The position numbers and the translations under genes are program-made. The notes beneath the pieces were generated by a model that searched no databases, had not been told where the DNA came from, and saw nothing but the letters and a program-made list of their open reading frames with translations. From positions 256,622,461 through 256,686,460 of the forward strand of contig OY282559.1 of the NCBI GenBank assembly GCA_958295665.1: DNA of 64,000 nucleotides. The letters are read 5' to 3'. This DNA comes from Tipula vernalis (taxonomy: Eukaryota; Arthropoda; Insecta; Diptera; Tipulidae). Of the stretch, positions 22,598 to 34,267 are shown piece after piece (within the stretch, counting starts at the first letter, position 1; each line of letters starts with the position of its first letter).

Positions 22598-24400
22598 CAG
22601 AGTTGGCATGTTTAAAACCTGATGGATTAAAACAGTATTTTAAACAAGTTTTAAACATGTTTTTTATAACTAAAATTTAAACTATTTTAACTATGTAAAT
22701 ATAATAAAAAACGAATTATTGTTAAATTTTATGTCATTTTATTAATTTTATATTAATTTTAACATGGTGGATCTTGTTCCAATTGATTTTTAATTTTGTG
22801 GGATTAAGATTTTTTTAAATTCTTACAAGCTTAGCTGCCTTTTCGTTGCCTAACAATTTCTTAATTTTGAGTGCACTAATCCATAGGTTGGAAACACTCC
22901 CTCAATTCGAGCACTTGATGCCGTAGCTGAATACAGCTGATTCTCATTGTTGATTCTTCGATCTGTTTCTCATTTAATTTCAGTCCTTGGAAACGTGGAT
23001 CAATTAAGTTTGCAAAATAGTGGGCACGTGTAAATACTTCATTTAAGCTTTTATGGCATGCTTGCTCCATTATATGTATCCAAGCCTCAGTCATCTCACC
23101 GGTTGTGCAAATATCCCTTTGCGCTTTATCCAGCGCAACTGCAACCAATTTAAGTATTTTTATGTAGTCTTATGCGTTTATTTTTAATGTTAAATTAACA
23201 ACTTTAGCAGAAATCGCAGCATCGAATCCTGTCCGGTTCTCAGAGCACACTTTTACCAAAATTGGCCAATTTTCCAAATAGGTTTCTATGCAATCTGCCA
23301 AAGTGTTATAGCGTCCTTCACTTGGCAATTTAAGGGTTTTACCACCAGCTTGTTTGCATTTTGCAACTGGATGATGATGGTTTCTAAAGTATTTTACGAT
23401 TTGTTTCACATGCTCTTTGACTCCTGGCATTTCGATATCGTGGGCAAGCAAGTTGAGAAAATGTGCAGAACAACCGTAAGTAATTATATCACATGTATCC
23501 AAATGTTCTACCATCCCTAGCTCATTCCTCATTCTAATCATGTTGGCCGCATTATCAGTAACGAAACTACTTACAATTCTTGTTGACATTTTTTTTATAG
23601 ATCGGGCTGCCAGCTCGGCTAAATATTTGGAAGAATGTGGAAGTGTGGAAGAATATATTCGCGTAATACGTATACACAAATGGTTAGCTTATTGTGTACA
23701 TTACTCCATCCGTCTAACGCCATGCACACAGTTTTTCCCTCAAGTGACCGGTTTGTTTCATAAACTTCATCTAACAACTTATTACTAATTTGCCACCGAT
23801 TTGGTGATACATAACCGGGACGCAATAATTGAATTGTTTTAATAAACTCTGAATGCTCTACCATTCGAAATGGTGAATTTGTTGCAAATATGAATCTATC
23901 TATTTAAAACATCAAATCACAAAAAAAAAAATCGAAATCTTATTCAAAACAAAATAACAGTTAGCCTTATTTTAAAAAAATTATTAATAACTTACTATTC
24001 GATGTAGATGGGTGTGACGATTCCTCGATCACCATTTCCTCGACATCATAAATATCACTAAGAGTATTATCACATTTTTGAAAATGCAATATCGTACGTG
24101 ATGATATTGCGGACATTTCCATTTTGCGTTTTCGCCATATCGCATGAGTCGTTTTTCCGGTTGACTTTCTTCTATCAGTCATTTTCATTTGACTTCGTCT
24201 TTATTGTTAGATTAATATTAATAAATATAAGTATAAATAAAATTATATGCTAATAATAATCTTCTTTTGACTACCACAAATATCACGCACTCAAAAATAT
24301 ATCTTTTTCTGTTTTCAACAGCAATTAGCTAATTATTATTTTCTATGTTGCGCTACGAACAACTTTACCTGGTTACAAATTAAAAGTGTATTAGGATTTT
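22598..24400 (-). mobile_element. hAT-superfamily DNA transposon remnant
   Basis: The left end reads CAGAGTTGGCATGTTTAAAA at 22598, close to the CAG-G-TGGCA-type termini of hAT elements. The transposase gene lies inside on the minus strand. I could not find the matching right terminus or an 8-bp target duplication, so the right boundary (about 24.2-24.4 kb) is a guess. Confidence 0.6.
22876..24188 (-). pseudogene. hAT transposase with DUF659-type core
   Basis: Exon 1 starts MKMTDRRKSTGKTTH at 24188 and ends SSHPSTSN at a GTAAGT donor; the AAATAG acceptor near 23908 leads to RFIFATNSPFRMVEHSEF. Then come LLRPGYVSPN and MALDGWSNVHNK, the DUF659 block. A frameshift near 23630 leads to SSFVTDNAANMIRM and YGCSAHFLNLLAHDI, the conserved hAT catalytic region. 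A TAA at 23170 is followed in frame by the helical region to FQPMD at 22876. The N-terminal BED finger and the C-terminal hATC dimerisation domain are not seen. These transposases cut and paste hAT elements; this copy is dead. Confidence 0.82.
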
Positions 24401-24410
24401 CTAAAATTTT

Positions 24411-24800
24411 AAAAAATCGTTTTGTTTGTCTCGAAAAACTCAAAACACGCAACATAAGATGAGATGAAATTTCCAATAAAAAAGAATAGACCAACAATTT
24501 ACAATATACGTACTATATTTTTGTTAAACGGGGATTCCCATGAAATGGGATACACTCAAATGAAACTACTCTCACAGTATACGGTATTAACAGAGAATTT
24601 TTCGCATATAAAAAATCGTTTTGTTAAATTGTTTGTCTCGAACAACTCAAAGAGTCGAAACTCGCAACAAAACATAAAATTTCCAATGAAAAAGAAAAGG
24701 TCAACACTATACTATATTTTTTTGAAAAGGGGATTCCCATAAAGTGGTAAACGCTCAAATGAAATTACTCTAACGCTGTTCGGTATTTCCAGAGAATTTT
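24411..24800. repeat. Two tandem units of about 199 bp
   Basis: Unit 1 (24411-24609) and unit 2 (24610-24800) share, in order, AAAAAATCGTTTTGTT, TTGTCTCGAA, AACTCGCAACA or ACACGCAACA, AAATTTCCAATAAAAAAG, GGGGATTCCCATGAAATGG, CTCAAATGAAACTACTCT and ACAGAGAATTTT. The unit edges are divergent by many substitutions and small indels, so the duplication is old. No ORF fits the units. Confidence 0.75.
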
Positions 24801-24907
24801 GGTGTGATTTCAAACCCGAGAGATTTTAAACGTTTAAAAACAAAAAAAAAATGTTTTTTTTTGATGGATTTAAAAAAAACATGTTTTTGCCAACCCTTTT
24901 TGCCTTT

Positions 24908-24954
24908 CGAATGTAATGACTTCAGTATCATTGATACTGAAGTCATTACATTCG
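24908..24954. repeat. 47-bp near-perfect palindrome
   Basis: CGAATGTAATGACTTCAGTA then TCA, a single T, and the exact complement of all 23 bases. The loop of one base is too tight for a microRNA stem, so it is best read as a DNA palindrome, perhaps a template-switch scar or paired ends left by an element. Note that GAATGTAATGACTTC abuts an ORF on the right that may be coding. Confidence 0.8.
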
Positions 24955-25004
24955 GAGTGGGAAGGTATTGCTGCAGATCAAAAGCACAAGTGTTTATTAA
25001 TGGA

Positions 25005-25560
25005 TTACTTACTGCCATTAGATTCCTTAGATTTGTAAGCTTCATCTGCAAGTTGGTGATGTGACTTAAGGTTCTTGGATGAATACAACATTGTTCTTTT
25101 CATAATTTTGAAAAGGAGAGCAGTTGACACTGCCTTGGAATCCCCCTTGTAAATCACTACCACAAACAGCTGATGCTTGAGGACCTCATTGAAAGGCCTC
25201 ATGACGGTAGCATGGAGCTTCGCCTTTTTTGCGATCTTTGGGCTTTCTTGCTGAGGCCTAATTCTTTTTAGCAGTGAGCCTTCGAATGAGCCTTCCGAGT
25301 TTGGTTCAATGATCTTTTTTCCCCACAAGCGTGGCTCTATCCTTATTCGTTCTGTCTTTTGGCGACATACTATCAACCCTTGCTAGTGCCCTCCAGACCT
25401 TCCACCTGGCATTATATGTTGGCCTTAAGGTACCAGCTTCGTTCGTGCTTTGGTTCGCCTGCATTTTTGATTGCTCGGGCTTGGTGACGTGAGTGGAGGG
25501 AGCAGTCTCGCTTGAGCTTATATCCCATTTTTTTGGTTGGGAGCAGGCCTAAAGACCCAA
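25005..25560 (-). pseudogene. Possible ORF1 (Gag-like) remnant of a non-LTR retrotransposon
   Basis: The minus strand is open from 25376 to 25005 (123 codons) with a basic stretch KRIRPQQESPKIAKKAKL. Upstream, to about 25560, broken frames contain patches such as AGEPKHERSWYLKANI. Basic, Ser/Lys-rich proteins of this sort are found as ORF1 in LOA/jockey-type LINEs, but I see no zinc knuckles, so the identity is a weak guess. It could also be a decayed host gene. Confidence 0.25.
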
Positions 25561-28500
25561 AATATGTCTATCCATTGCACAAATCAGCAGTACACTGATA
25601 TCTGCACTACGCATCCAACATTAGCGACAGTGCTAGTTTTTAAACTGGACCCCCAGTCAGCTCAATTATCGGCACGGTACGAGTAACACATTAACCCAGC
25701 CCAGCGATTTGTTTAATGTTGACTTCTTTAGCGCCGTGTTTTAGCCTAGAAACCAATAGATCTGTAGTCTAGTTACCAGCGGTCACCACGTGGAGGTATA
25801 ACGCGAGCACTTGCGGAAGGTACAAGATACGGAGCTGACAGTAAATGTCAACGTATCCCTAAAGAAACTTCATGCCTGACCACCAGACAATTTAGTTTAA
25901 AAACCTTGACTTGTGGGGAGGGAACACTAGAACAGCCAACCAAAATATCAAATACATAAGCCTGAAAATTCAATATTCAATCCACAAACTCTAATCTTCC
26001 AGGGAACAGTGATGCGTAGCACTGAGCTATCTCCTATTTCGGTACCTTTCCAGAAGTTAGTGCTTCTTGCAGAATGTAACTGATCTAGACAGGCAATCTA
26101 GATAAAATAATCTTCATGACTTAATGCTTTTATTTGATTTGTCATCGAAACTATGGTAATCGAATATTGTATATCTTTGTATCGAATTTCTGAATTCCTT
26201 CAACAGCTAATAGCAATATTTGGCCAATCATCTTAGTCATCGGTTAATATGGTATTATTTTCGAGAATTATCGTTTCAAATGATCTTCTTTCGTCATTTC
26301 TGCGCCCTTTAAGATTTACTTCTATGTCTGCGATCGTTAGTCGTTGACAGGCCGTTGAAATTTCAATTATTAAACGGCATAAAATCATCACCTCAGAATT
26401 ACACTATTATATGTGCATACATTTTATGACTACTGAGGTGACGAAATGTCAATAAAAAAAAACGTCACAGAAATGTCAATTTCACTGAAATGGGAATGTC
26501 TTGGTGTATCTAAAAGCTTACTCGATATAATTTCTTTTTAAATCTTAACAAATAATATCGCAATCTGGAAGATGTATTAACAGTAGAAACATATTTCTTC
26601 AGTTTTCTAATCGATGTATTGCAGTCCTGGTAGCTCAATTCGAACAAAATTTCGCGATTACAATACTTACCGAATACAACTTCGTTATAATGGGAAAAGT
26701 ATAAAAAAAACAGAACCTATATTGTTTGGTCTTAAACTAATCTTATTTGTAATGTACCATAATTCGAAAAGATTTATTTTCTTCTTATTATTTTTGTGCT
26801 CTATGCCGCTTCTAAATCTTCGGAACACATATACTCGTAAAGTGTAATATTTTAGATAAGAGTGTATAAATAATAGTAGGAGTCTGTCTCATTTCACATT
26901 TATCATCAAAATGAAATTTCGAGAAAAGGTAAATTCTCGTGTAAAGGGCTCCAAAATATTATTTATTGATTTTTTCTATTTTTGGTATTCGATGGTTGAA
27001 AGGAAATCTGTTAACGAAAGATGATTTTAAGTATTGAACTTGAATAAATCTTAAATCATATAGCGTTTATGTTATTTCCCCTAAGCTTCATATATCTTGA
27101 TTCAAGCCGTTTATACCTGTGTTGTGTAGCACATATATTGGAGTATTTCGGAAATTGGAACGATGCCGTATTATGTACTTTATTATACAAGCCCATTTCA
27201 GTTATGATTTTAATTTTTATTTTTTTATTTACACAATAAAATTGTGATTGGTTTAGTATAGACGGGCACTTTAGATTACAGAACAATGTTAAAAAAATAA
27301 AAATACACTTTAACGTCGTTTTAATCAAAAAGAACATTTCAAGATTGAGTACAGGAATTTCCAGCCTCGGATTTAGAAAATATTTCCGGGAGGGGTGATT
27401 TCGAAAAAATAAGCAACGTATTAATCCATCACACATATAAATAAAATTGAAGTGTCCGTATGTTTTACGAGATAAATGCCTCTTTTTAAGTTGTTTACAT
27501 TGTTGTGTGATGCATACATAAACAACCATTTTTTTTAAATGTATATCTGTTAGCCTGCACCGAATTTAAGGAATTCCGAATTCATTGAAAATGATGATTG
27601 GGTATCTTCTCTATACAAATATCTAAAGCGCATCGTCTATCAGTTTGTATGGGTTAACCTTAGAAATCATTAAACCTAACTTCAGTGGACTTCAACCACT
27701 GCATCGACTCCATGAGGTCTTAAGCTGTAGTATCTTAAAATTGGTTTGGCAGTTTCAGAGATTTAGTACAATTTGCAATAGCCGGTACATGCCCGATACT
27801 TTAGTTTCGAATTCAATTAAATTCAAATATATTTTTATTTATAATGACAATTTTATACACAATTTTATTTTCAATAGATAAGTCAAAGTGGCTTATTTAT
27901 ATTTAAGCTAAAATTTAGTTTTTATCTTTTTTTATTTTTGTAAGTGGTGTCAAAACGGCTTATCTAACTTTGATACATTAATGCATTTAGTATAGTGGTT
28001 ATTTTACACGAATGCATATACCAATCGTAAATTTTTTATTTTATTCTCTATTTAGTGATTTAAAGCCGCTTATTTAAAATTACAAAAGGTGTTCATTATT
28101 TGTAATAACATAACGTCTTATATGAGTTCAAATCATTTTATCATATAATTAAGTCATTACTTTTAAATAATTTGAATATGACACGGAAGCTTATGTGATT
28201 TTAAGCTATTAATGGCAATTATTTGTATCGGGTAATATGTAATTATGCAATAAGTTAAATTGAATTAAGCTACTATTACAAATTAATAGTTTAGAATTAG
28301 TCAATTTAAATTAAGACAATCCGTTTTTACTTGTGCTGTATTAAACAATATTTTTTGTCGTTCAGTTAAAATAATTCAACAGGCCTAGTGAGTAACAAAG
28401 GTAAACGACTAAGTGAACTGTGAGTTTTTAATGGAAAAGCGTGGAAGCAGAGCAAGTTTAATGGTTGTGCTTGCTTTGCATCTACACGGTTGTAAAAATA

Positions 28501-29290
28501 GATGTAAATTTAATCAATTTTTGGTATACATATAGGTCCACTAGAAAACAGTGTCACTTCAATATATTTGAAATCTATATATTTTATTTTATTGTTGATT
28601 ACTTTAATAAAGAACACTTATTAATTGCTAATAATGTTGAAAGCATCGATTTCATATGGTTTGAATACAAAACACATTTCTATATAACTTGAAGTTATAA
28701 ATTTGATAATTTATAATATTCAAACTTTTAAACTTAAAGAAGTATTAATTTAATACTAATAGTACCGCATCTCGTTTTATTTCATACTTCAGGTGAGATT
28801 AATTTTAACATTGTGTGATATTAATTTATTTTCACATTAAGGTTTTTTTGAAATCCCAGCTAAGAATTCGTAATGAAGTATTATATTTTGCCAATTTTCC
28901 AGTCATCTTTGGATTTGTCTGAAATGAAGATGCAAATTTGCAGCCGAAAGATTGAAATAAACTAAAGAACTTTAATTAACTGTTTAAAGTTTCCATCTCG
29001 AATTTCGAAAATCCGCGTTACGAGTATTGCTTCATATTAAAACTGCTTCCTGATGATTGCGGGACGGACTTAAAAAGATCTAATTTTCCAAATTACTTTG
29101 CTTTTTGCTTTAAAAAAATATTTGATTAATTGAAACAGCCCGAATTGTTGAGTTAAGGTTTTAAACTGCCGCAGATCAAAAAGTTTCTAAATCCATTATT
29201 GTCTCGAACAATCTAAATGTTCTTTATTTTCTTTAACACGAGAATTAAATTGAACCAATTTTCTTGATCTTGGCAGAACAAAATTTGAGG
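25561..29290. other. Long stretch without a recognised gene
   Basis: About 3.7 kb of AT-rich sequence. The first 500 bp (to about 26060) is less AT-rich and looks transcript-like but has no ORF over 60 codons. From 27880 to 28200 the word gcttat recurs with loosely similar flanks. No repeats with clear ends, RNA genes or coding regions were found. Confidence 0.4.
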
Positions 29291-29299
29291 GGGCTTGGC

Positions 29300-29470
29300 A
29301 TAAATTTAAAGTCAACATGCGTTCCTCAACTGGAATTTTGATATGAAGTAATTGGACATGAGATAGCCCGCATTCGATTTATTGACATTCGCCCGAGATT
29401 TGAAAACAAGATAACAAACACACGATTATTTAGACAGCCCTGCAAATTGGACAAAGAGAATATCTAACTT
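29300..29470 (+). pseudogene. Unknown coding fragment, forward copy of an inverted pair
   Basis: The frame GHEIARIRFIDIRPRFENK lies at about 29361-29417, preceded by WHKFKVNM in another frame. A related sequence in the opposite orientation lies at 30930-31060: GTAATTGGACA, CGCATTCGAT and GAGATTTNAAAAC are shared in order. I do not recognise the protein. Confidence 0.4.
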
Positions 29471-29721
29471 TATTACATTGATCACATCTTTACAACCATT
29501 GATCAAATCTTTACTCATGTATTGGTGTTGACATCATGTTGGGCTCATTGGCGACACTTGGTTCATGAGCCTGGTCCATCTTCTCGATATTTTAAGCGAT
29601 CACAATCTTTTTGCAAATGATTTAATTTTTTGTGTATTTTTCTCGCGTCTTTTAATTGATGACACCGGAAGAATTTTCATTGATCTAGGAGATATTGTAA
29701 AAGCTAAAACAATTGAACTTA

Positions 29722-30347
29722 TTAATGTTGCGAATCTGACTTCGCTCGTTCAAATGGTATCATGCGGTGATTCACCTCAATTCGATGCAGACGTTTAATA
29801 CATATTACAGTCTTGAACTCGCTGTAACATTGCCGTAACATATCATGATCAAATTTTGCTCCAATCATTGTGTCATATTGTGAGAAAACTGGTTTTACCT
29901 CAGTTGCTCTCGTTATCGCAGATATACCGAAAAATACCGGAGATATACCTGATATTAATGATGATTGCTTTGGATTTCGCTGATATATCTTCTTTGTCTT
30001 CATTTCAGTTGAAGATTTACATGATATTATTAAGCTCTATTTTCATTTTGGACGTTATCATCTGTTACATTCTTAACTTTCGTTGATGGTTTCCTTGTTT
30101 CTTGAGTATTTAATGATGCCTCACTAGTATGGCTGTATATATTCACATCCAAACTTTCATATTCACTATGGTTGTCGGTTCCATTGCAAATATTGCCGTT
30201 GCCCATACATTTTTTTATTTTCTTTAACCTCAGGTTTATTTTTATGTAAAGCTGTTTTGTTTTTAAATTGATTTCGATCCTTTGCGATATTCTCACTGGA
30301 GTTTTTGACTTTCTATAAACTGTTTTGTTTTTCTTCAATGTTTTCAC
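29722..30347 (-). pseudogene. Unknown minus-strand ORFs between the inverted copies
   Basis: Two frames lie here. One (30030-30347, 105 codons) is Lys/Asn-rich and hydrophilic, with KTKQLYIKINLRLKKIKK. The other (29722-30003, 93 codons) contains PVFFGISAITRATEV. Farther upstream at 30380-30450 a short frame reads DSFKITKLSDDDPTLV. They could be pieces of one decayed gene enclosed by the inverted fragments. No family was recognised. Confidence 0.25.
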
Positions 30348-30929
30348 TTGGAAGTTCTGCTCATTTCGCTTAAAGCATAGAGTTAACTAATGTCGGATCA
30401 TCGTCGGAAAGTTTTGTAATTTTGAACGAGTCGAGGGTCTGTTTTGTTTCTAACATCGACGATGATGACAAACATGCGGTCGAGTCGATAGATAAACACG
30501 CAGATCACCATCGAAAAGGTTTGTGTTTTTCGTTTGGGCTGTCAACACGGGTGGTTCAACTGCATTGGCCGTTATAATATCAGTATCAACGTTAACTAGT
30601 GTTTTCAGAGTTTTTTAAGGTTTCAGTTGAATCGCCACAGGTCTTGATCTAGGTGAAAAGCTCGAAGAATCGTTCTACTAGGGTAGTTTACAAGTATACT
30701 TTTTACGTGCTGGTCGCTGTATTCCGGTATAAAGGTTGCTGCGGTTGAACAGTTCGTTGCACTTTAGTTCTCCCACTATTGTGGCTGTATTCTTCGTTTT
30801 GATTTGATTTTGCCAATCAAATCAAAACGGATATATCAAAAGTTTGTATATTGTTGTAGAATTGTAAATATCTCGTGTTCAGTTGTAAAGCAGCAAGCTT
30901 AAAATTAAGCAGCTTGAATAATCAAGATA

Positions 30930-31205
30930 GTTCTCTCGTTTTAAAATCTCTGACGAAGGTCATTATATCGAATGCGAGATATTCGTGTCCAATTACTATG
31001 TTTTAATGGAACATCATTCCCATATTAATTTTAATTTAAAGTCAAAATGGATTTCCTGCGCTTTATAGAATTCGTCGTTCACACGTTTTTCGATAGCTAG
31101 GAATTCGTTATACTCGTTTTTATTTAATGAAATTACTTTTTTGGCTTGAAAGTACCTCGGTACCTTTTCAAATTCAAAGGAGTCAAAAAGTCCCAGTCTA
31201 CCCAA
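30930..31205 (-). pseudogene. Unknown coding fragment, reverse copy of the inverted pair
   Basis: The frame 31014-31205 reads LGLFDSFEFEKVPRYFQ and KRVNDEFYKAQEIHFDF, which has the composition of a real protein. After its stop a second frame continues with NWTRISRIRYNDLRQRF, matching RIRFIDIRPRF in the forward copy at 29361. The family is unknown to me. Confidence 0.4.
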
Positions 31206-31217
31206 AACATCATATCT

Positions 31218-31464
31218 GGGGTGCGCTTATGTAAGCATTACGAATTTCGAGTTTCTCGAAATTGCGACAAAACACGATTTATGTATAACTTTACGAGTTC
31301 TCGTAATTGCGACTTGTTGTTATTGTTTTACTCATACACCTTTTTAAGTACGACAGACAACTCGTAATGATGAAAAAGATTATTTTTAAAGAAAAGAAAA
31401 GAGATTCTTTGTAAGCGTTTTGTCGCAATTACGAGAAACTCTTAATGCTAACATAATCGCACCC
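31218..31464. repeat. 247-bp MITE
   Basis: Left end GGGTGCGCTTATGTAAGCAT and right end complement GGGTGCGATTATGTTAGCAT; the similarity runs on through GAGTTTCTCG and ATTGCGACAAAAC, giving arms of about 50 bp. The centre is noncoding. No clear target duplication was found, so the superfamily is uncertain. Confidence 0.8.
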
Positions 31465-31862
31465 ATGTTGTATGTATATACACACAATTTTTTTTTCTTT
31501 ATTTTTCTACATGTTACAAGTTTTCTTTATTACAAGCGCACTTTTACATTTTTAGCAAAATCTGCAATGATTCTCAAAGAATCGTTGTGCGGAAATATAT
31601 GAAAATAATTAGCATAACGCTATATGTACATAATGTGTTTTTTATTTTTATAATATTTTATAGTACAATAGTGATTATCTATTTTATTTTTAACATGCAT
31701 ATTTTTTATATTCTTAATTCACTCACAAAAATTTTTCGTTTATTAAAATTTGTAATATCTATTGTTGTCTTAAAGGGCTCATTTGAAAAGGACGTATTAA
31801 TGGAAGTGTCTGGATAGATGGTAAAATAGCAAGATATTATTTGTCATAGATTAAATTAAACT

Positions 31863-32264
31863 TTAAATTATATTGTTATCCGTAATATATTTCATAGCCA
31901 ATTTTTTAAATAATTTTAGACTCCTTTCATTCCTTATGTGAGTTGGCAATCTATTGTATAACAGCAGACCCCGGAACAATACATTGTTATTAGAAGCGGA
32001 TGTTGTAAGCTGGAGACCGCGCAGAAACGAAAGACGTTTTATATTATAATCATGTACATCACTCGTTCTAATTATCTCAAGATTATGTTTTATGAGGTTG
32101 TTAGCAATTTTATGCATCAAAGTAACCAATTTCCTTTCAATTATTTTATAAAGGGGTAAAAAGTTAATGAATATAGTTACAGATGGCGTCCTTATTGGTA
32201 CATTTAGAACACATTTCAAGGCCCTTTTTTGCGAAATAAAAAGTTCTTCCAATTTGTTTTTTGT
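31863..32264 (-). pseudogene. LINE ORF2: C-terminal end
   Basis: The frame KLEELFISQKRALKCVLNV follows directly on the sequence interrupted at 34268; L-x-x-LF-x-QKRA-R is a standard C-terminal block of jockey/CR1-type ORF2. It ends with LFKKLAMKYITDNNII at 31863. Confidence 0.8.
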
Positions 32265-32689
32265 GGTTCCACTACTGAGTATAATACTATTAGAGGAATA
32301 ATTTGTATGAACGACAAATGTCCACTAAAAAAAAAATCGAGTTTTCCTCGATTTCAATTTCGATCTCAGCGAAACAATCATATAAATTTCTAATATTTCC
32401 GAATGCCTCTTTCTATCTTTCGTAATTTCTACAAGAAAAAATTAAAAGGGGAATTTAAAGGCGTTACTAAATTTTACGTTAAAACAAAACCAACCACCAT
32501 GCAGGTCATGGAAAACACTATACGTTTTGAATTGAATCAAAATAATGAAAGCAATTTAGTTTTCGTCACATTTCCTTGTAAAGATAAAAATTTGATTTAC
32601 AAAAAAAAATGTTTGGCGGGATGCTAAAATGAATTTTCGATACAATTCTGGAATAAGGATCAAATTTTAATTAAACCTATTTCTAAATT

Positions 32690-32960
32690 CTTAATTAAGT
32701 TTAAATTTGGCCAATTAGGACCGAACTTGCTGGTTTTTCCTTAACCGATTTCGACCGGTTTTTCCTTAACCGATTTATTAATGTCCGATGGAAATGGGGT
32801 TATAAAATATAATAGTAAGCTGATATTCTGGAATATATCCTTAGGGTGGAATTTGGCTTTTTATAACTGTTTAGGATGTTTGGCTTTTTATAACTGTTTA
32901 GGATGAACTTCTTTGTGTAGATGTATGTATCTACGATGGAAATGGGCTTCTCAAATTATG
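32690..32960 (+). repeat. ~110-bp dispersed repeat units, diverged, inside the TIR element
   Basis: The words TGGCCAATTAGGACCGAACTTG, split here as TGGCCAATTAG and CCGAACTTG, then TTCCTTAACCGATT, CGATGGAAATGG and ATATTCTGGAATAT recur in the order seen at 50080-50730. A short perfect duplication of GCTTTTTATAACTGTTTAGG occurs at about 32857-32902. Confidence 0.65.
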
Positions 32961-33499
32961 TTAAGATAAAGCTCTGGAAATCGTAAATTATGATGAATAG
33001 AACTTAGATAGTTCAACTGATGATCATCAATTCTTACATAAAAAGTTGTAATCCAAACTTTTTATAAAATTTCAATGAAACCGTTAATACGCTAATTTTC
33101 ACTAATGGAAATCTTTCGTACTAAATTTTACCTGAAAAGGTCCCGAATTTAATTAAACGGTCACGTAATAAAAAAAATAGTGGTTGTCGATTACATTTTC
33201 ACGATGACCCTTACGAATCTTTTAAAGGTCAATCGCAAGGCGAATTAAATAATATCATTCTATAAAAATTTTTAAACCTTAACAATTTGTAAGTACATTT
33301 TTTACCAAAAACTCAATCCCCTCGAAATACTTGATCTTACCTATCGGTAACTTTCGATAATCCCACCTTAAATAGTTACCGCGTTTAACTGTAACTGCAC
33401 CGCTACCACATATAACGGTAAAACTAAAAGTGTGTTTGAATTTCCACTGTGTTCACTTGATAAACCTAAAATTTTAATAATAAGTTAAGAATTGAAGAA

Positions 33500-33613
33500 A
33501 TGGCAGACATAAAATCAAAAAAAAGATACGAGAAATTTAAAATATGTTTAGCTTTGAGTTTTGGCCTAAGTCATGAAGTTTCTCGTATTCTACACATACG
33601 AGTATTAAAGTAA
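33500..33613 (+). CDS. 37-codon ORF inside the TIR element, unknown
   Basis: It starts MADIKSKKRYEKFKICL and ends at TAA 33611-33613. It is basic at the start and then hydrophobic. It may be the first exon or leftover start of the transposase gene of the full-length relative. I do not recognise it. Confidence 0.3.
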   Translation: MADIKSKKRYEKFKICLALSFGLSHEVSRILHIRVLK

Positions 33614-34267
33614 CTTCTAAAGTATAAAAAAAGAAATCGATTTTTTGAAACTTCTAAATGGTTGTCGCACCCATTATGTGAAACACTATTAGAGTTTATG
33701 TGAAACACTATTTCGAATAAAGCTTTATATTAGATTGTTATTCATTTTTAATTAACAGATTAAGGATATTATGTAAAATTCATATTCAAATACAATCGAG
33801 TAAGAAACTTTACATTATGCAATACGTAGCTAATTCGAAAATATTTAAAAATTCTTACCTAATAAAACTTTAAATGCGATTTCGATATGTTTTGTTTTTT
33901 GCGGTTTCATAATTTTCTTTTTCTAAACAAGCAAATAAAAATAATACCAACACTGTAAAGTAGTAGTTTGGTTTGTTTTTAACGAAAACTGACAACATTG
34001 TCAGTTCATTGATAAATTTACGGTTGTATTTACTTTTAATTCTTTGTTTTCAGCGTAAAATTTAGTAACGCCTTTAAATTCTCCTTTTAATTTGTGCTTA
34101 TAGAAAATACGAAAGATAGAAAGAGGCATTCGGAAATATTCGAAATTTATATGATTGTTTCGCTGAGATCGAAATTGAAATCGAGGAAAACTCGATTTTA
34201 TTTTTAGTGGACATTTGTCTTTCATACAAATTACTCCTCTATTAATATTATGCTCAGTGGTTCCACT

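Larger units (their letters stand above)
32274..34258. mobile_element. 1,985-bp TIR element with 9-bp target duplication
   Basis: The ends begin ACTGAGTATAATACTATTAG on the left and ACTGAGCATAATATTAATAG on the right complement. The inverted repeats run about 214 bp (32274-32487 and 34045-34258). GGTTCCACT flanks both ends (32265-32273, 34259-34267), and rejoining the flanks restores the LINE order, so this is a real insertion. A 9-bp duplication is typical of Mutator-like elements and seen in Merlin. The interior holds ~110-bp repeat units and a 37-codon ORF but no transposase core, so it is non-autonomous. Confidence 0.85.

Noticed and set aside
27880..28200. Loosely repeated gcttat words
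   Set aside because: Spacing is irregular (about 66, 110 and 45 bp) and flanks do not align; could be chance in AT-rich DNA.
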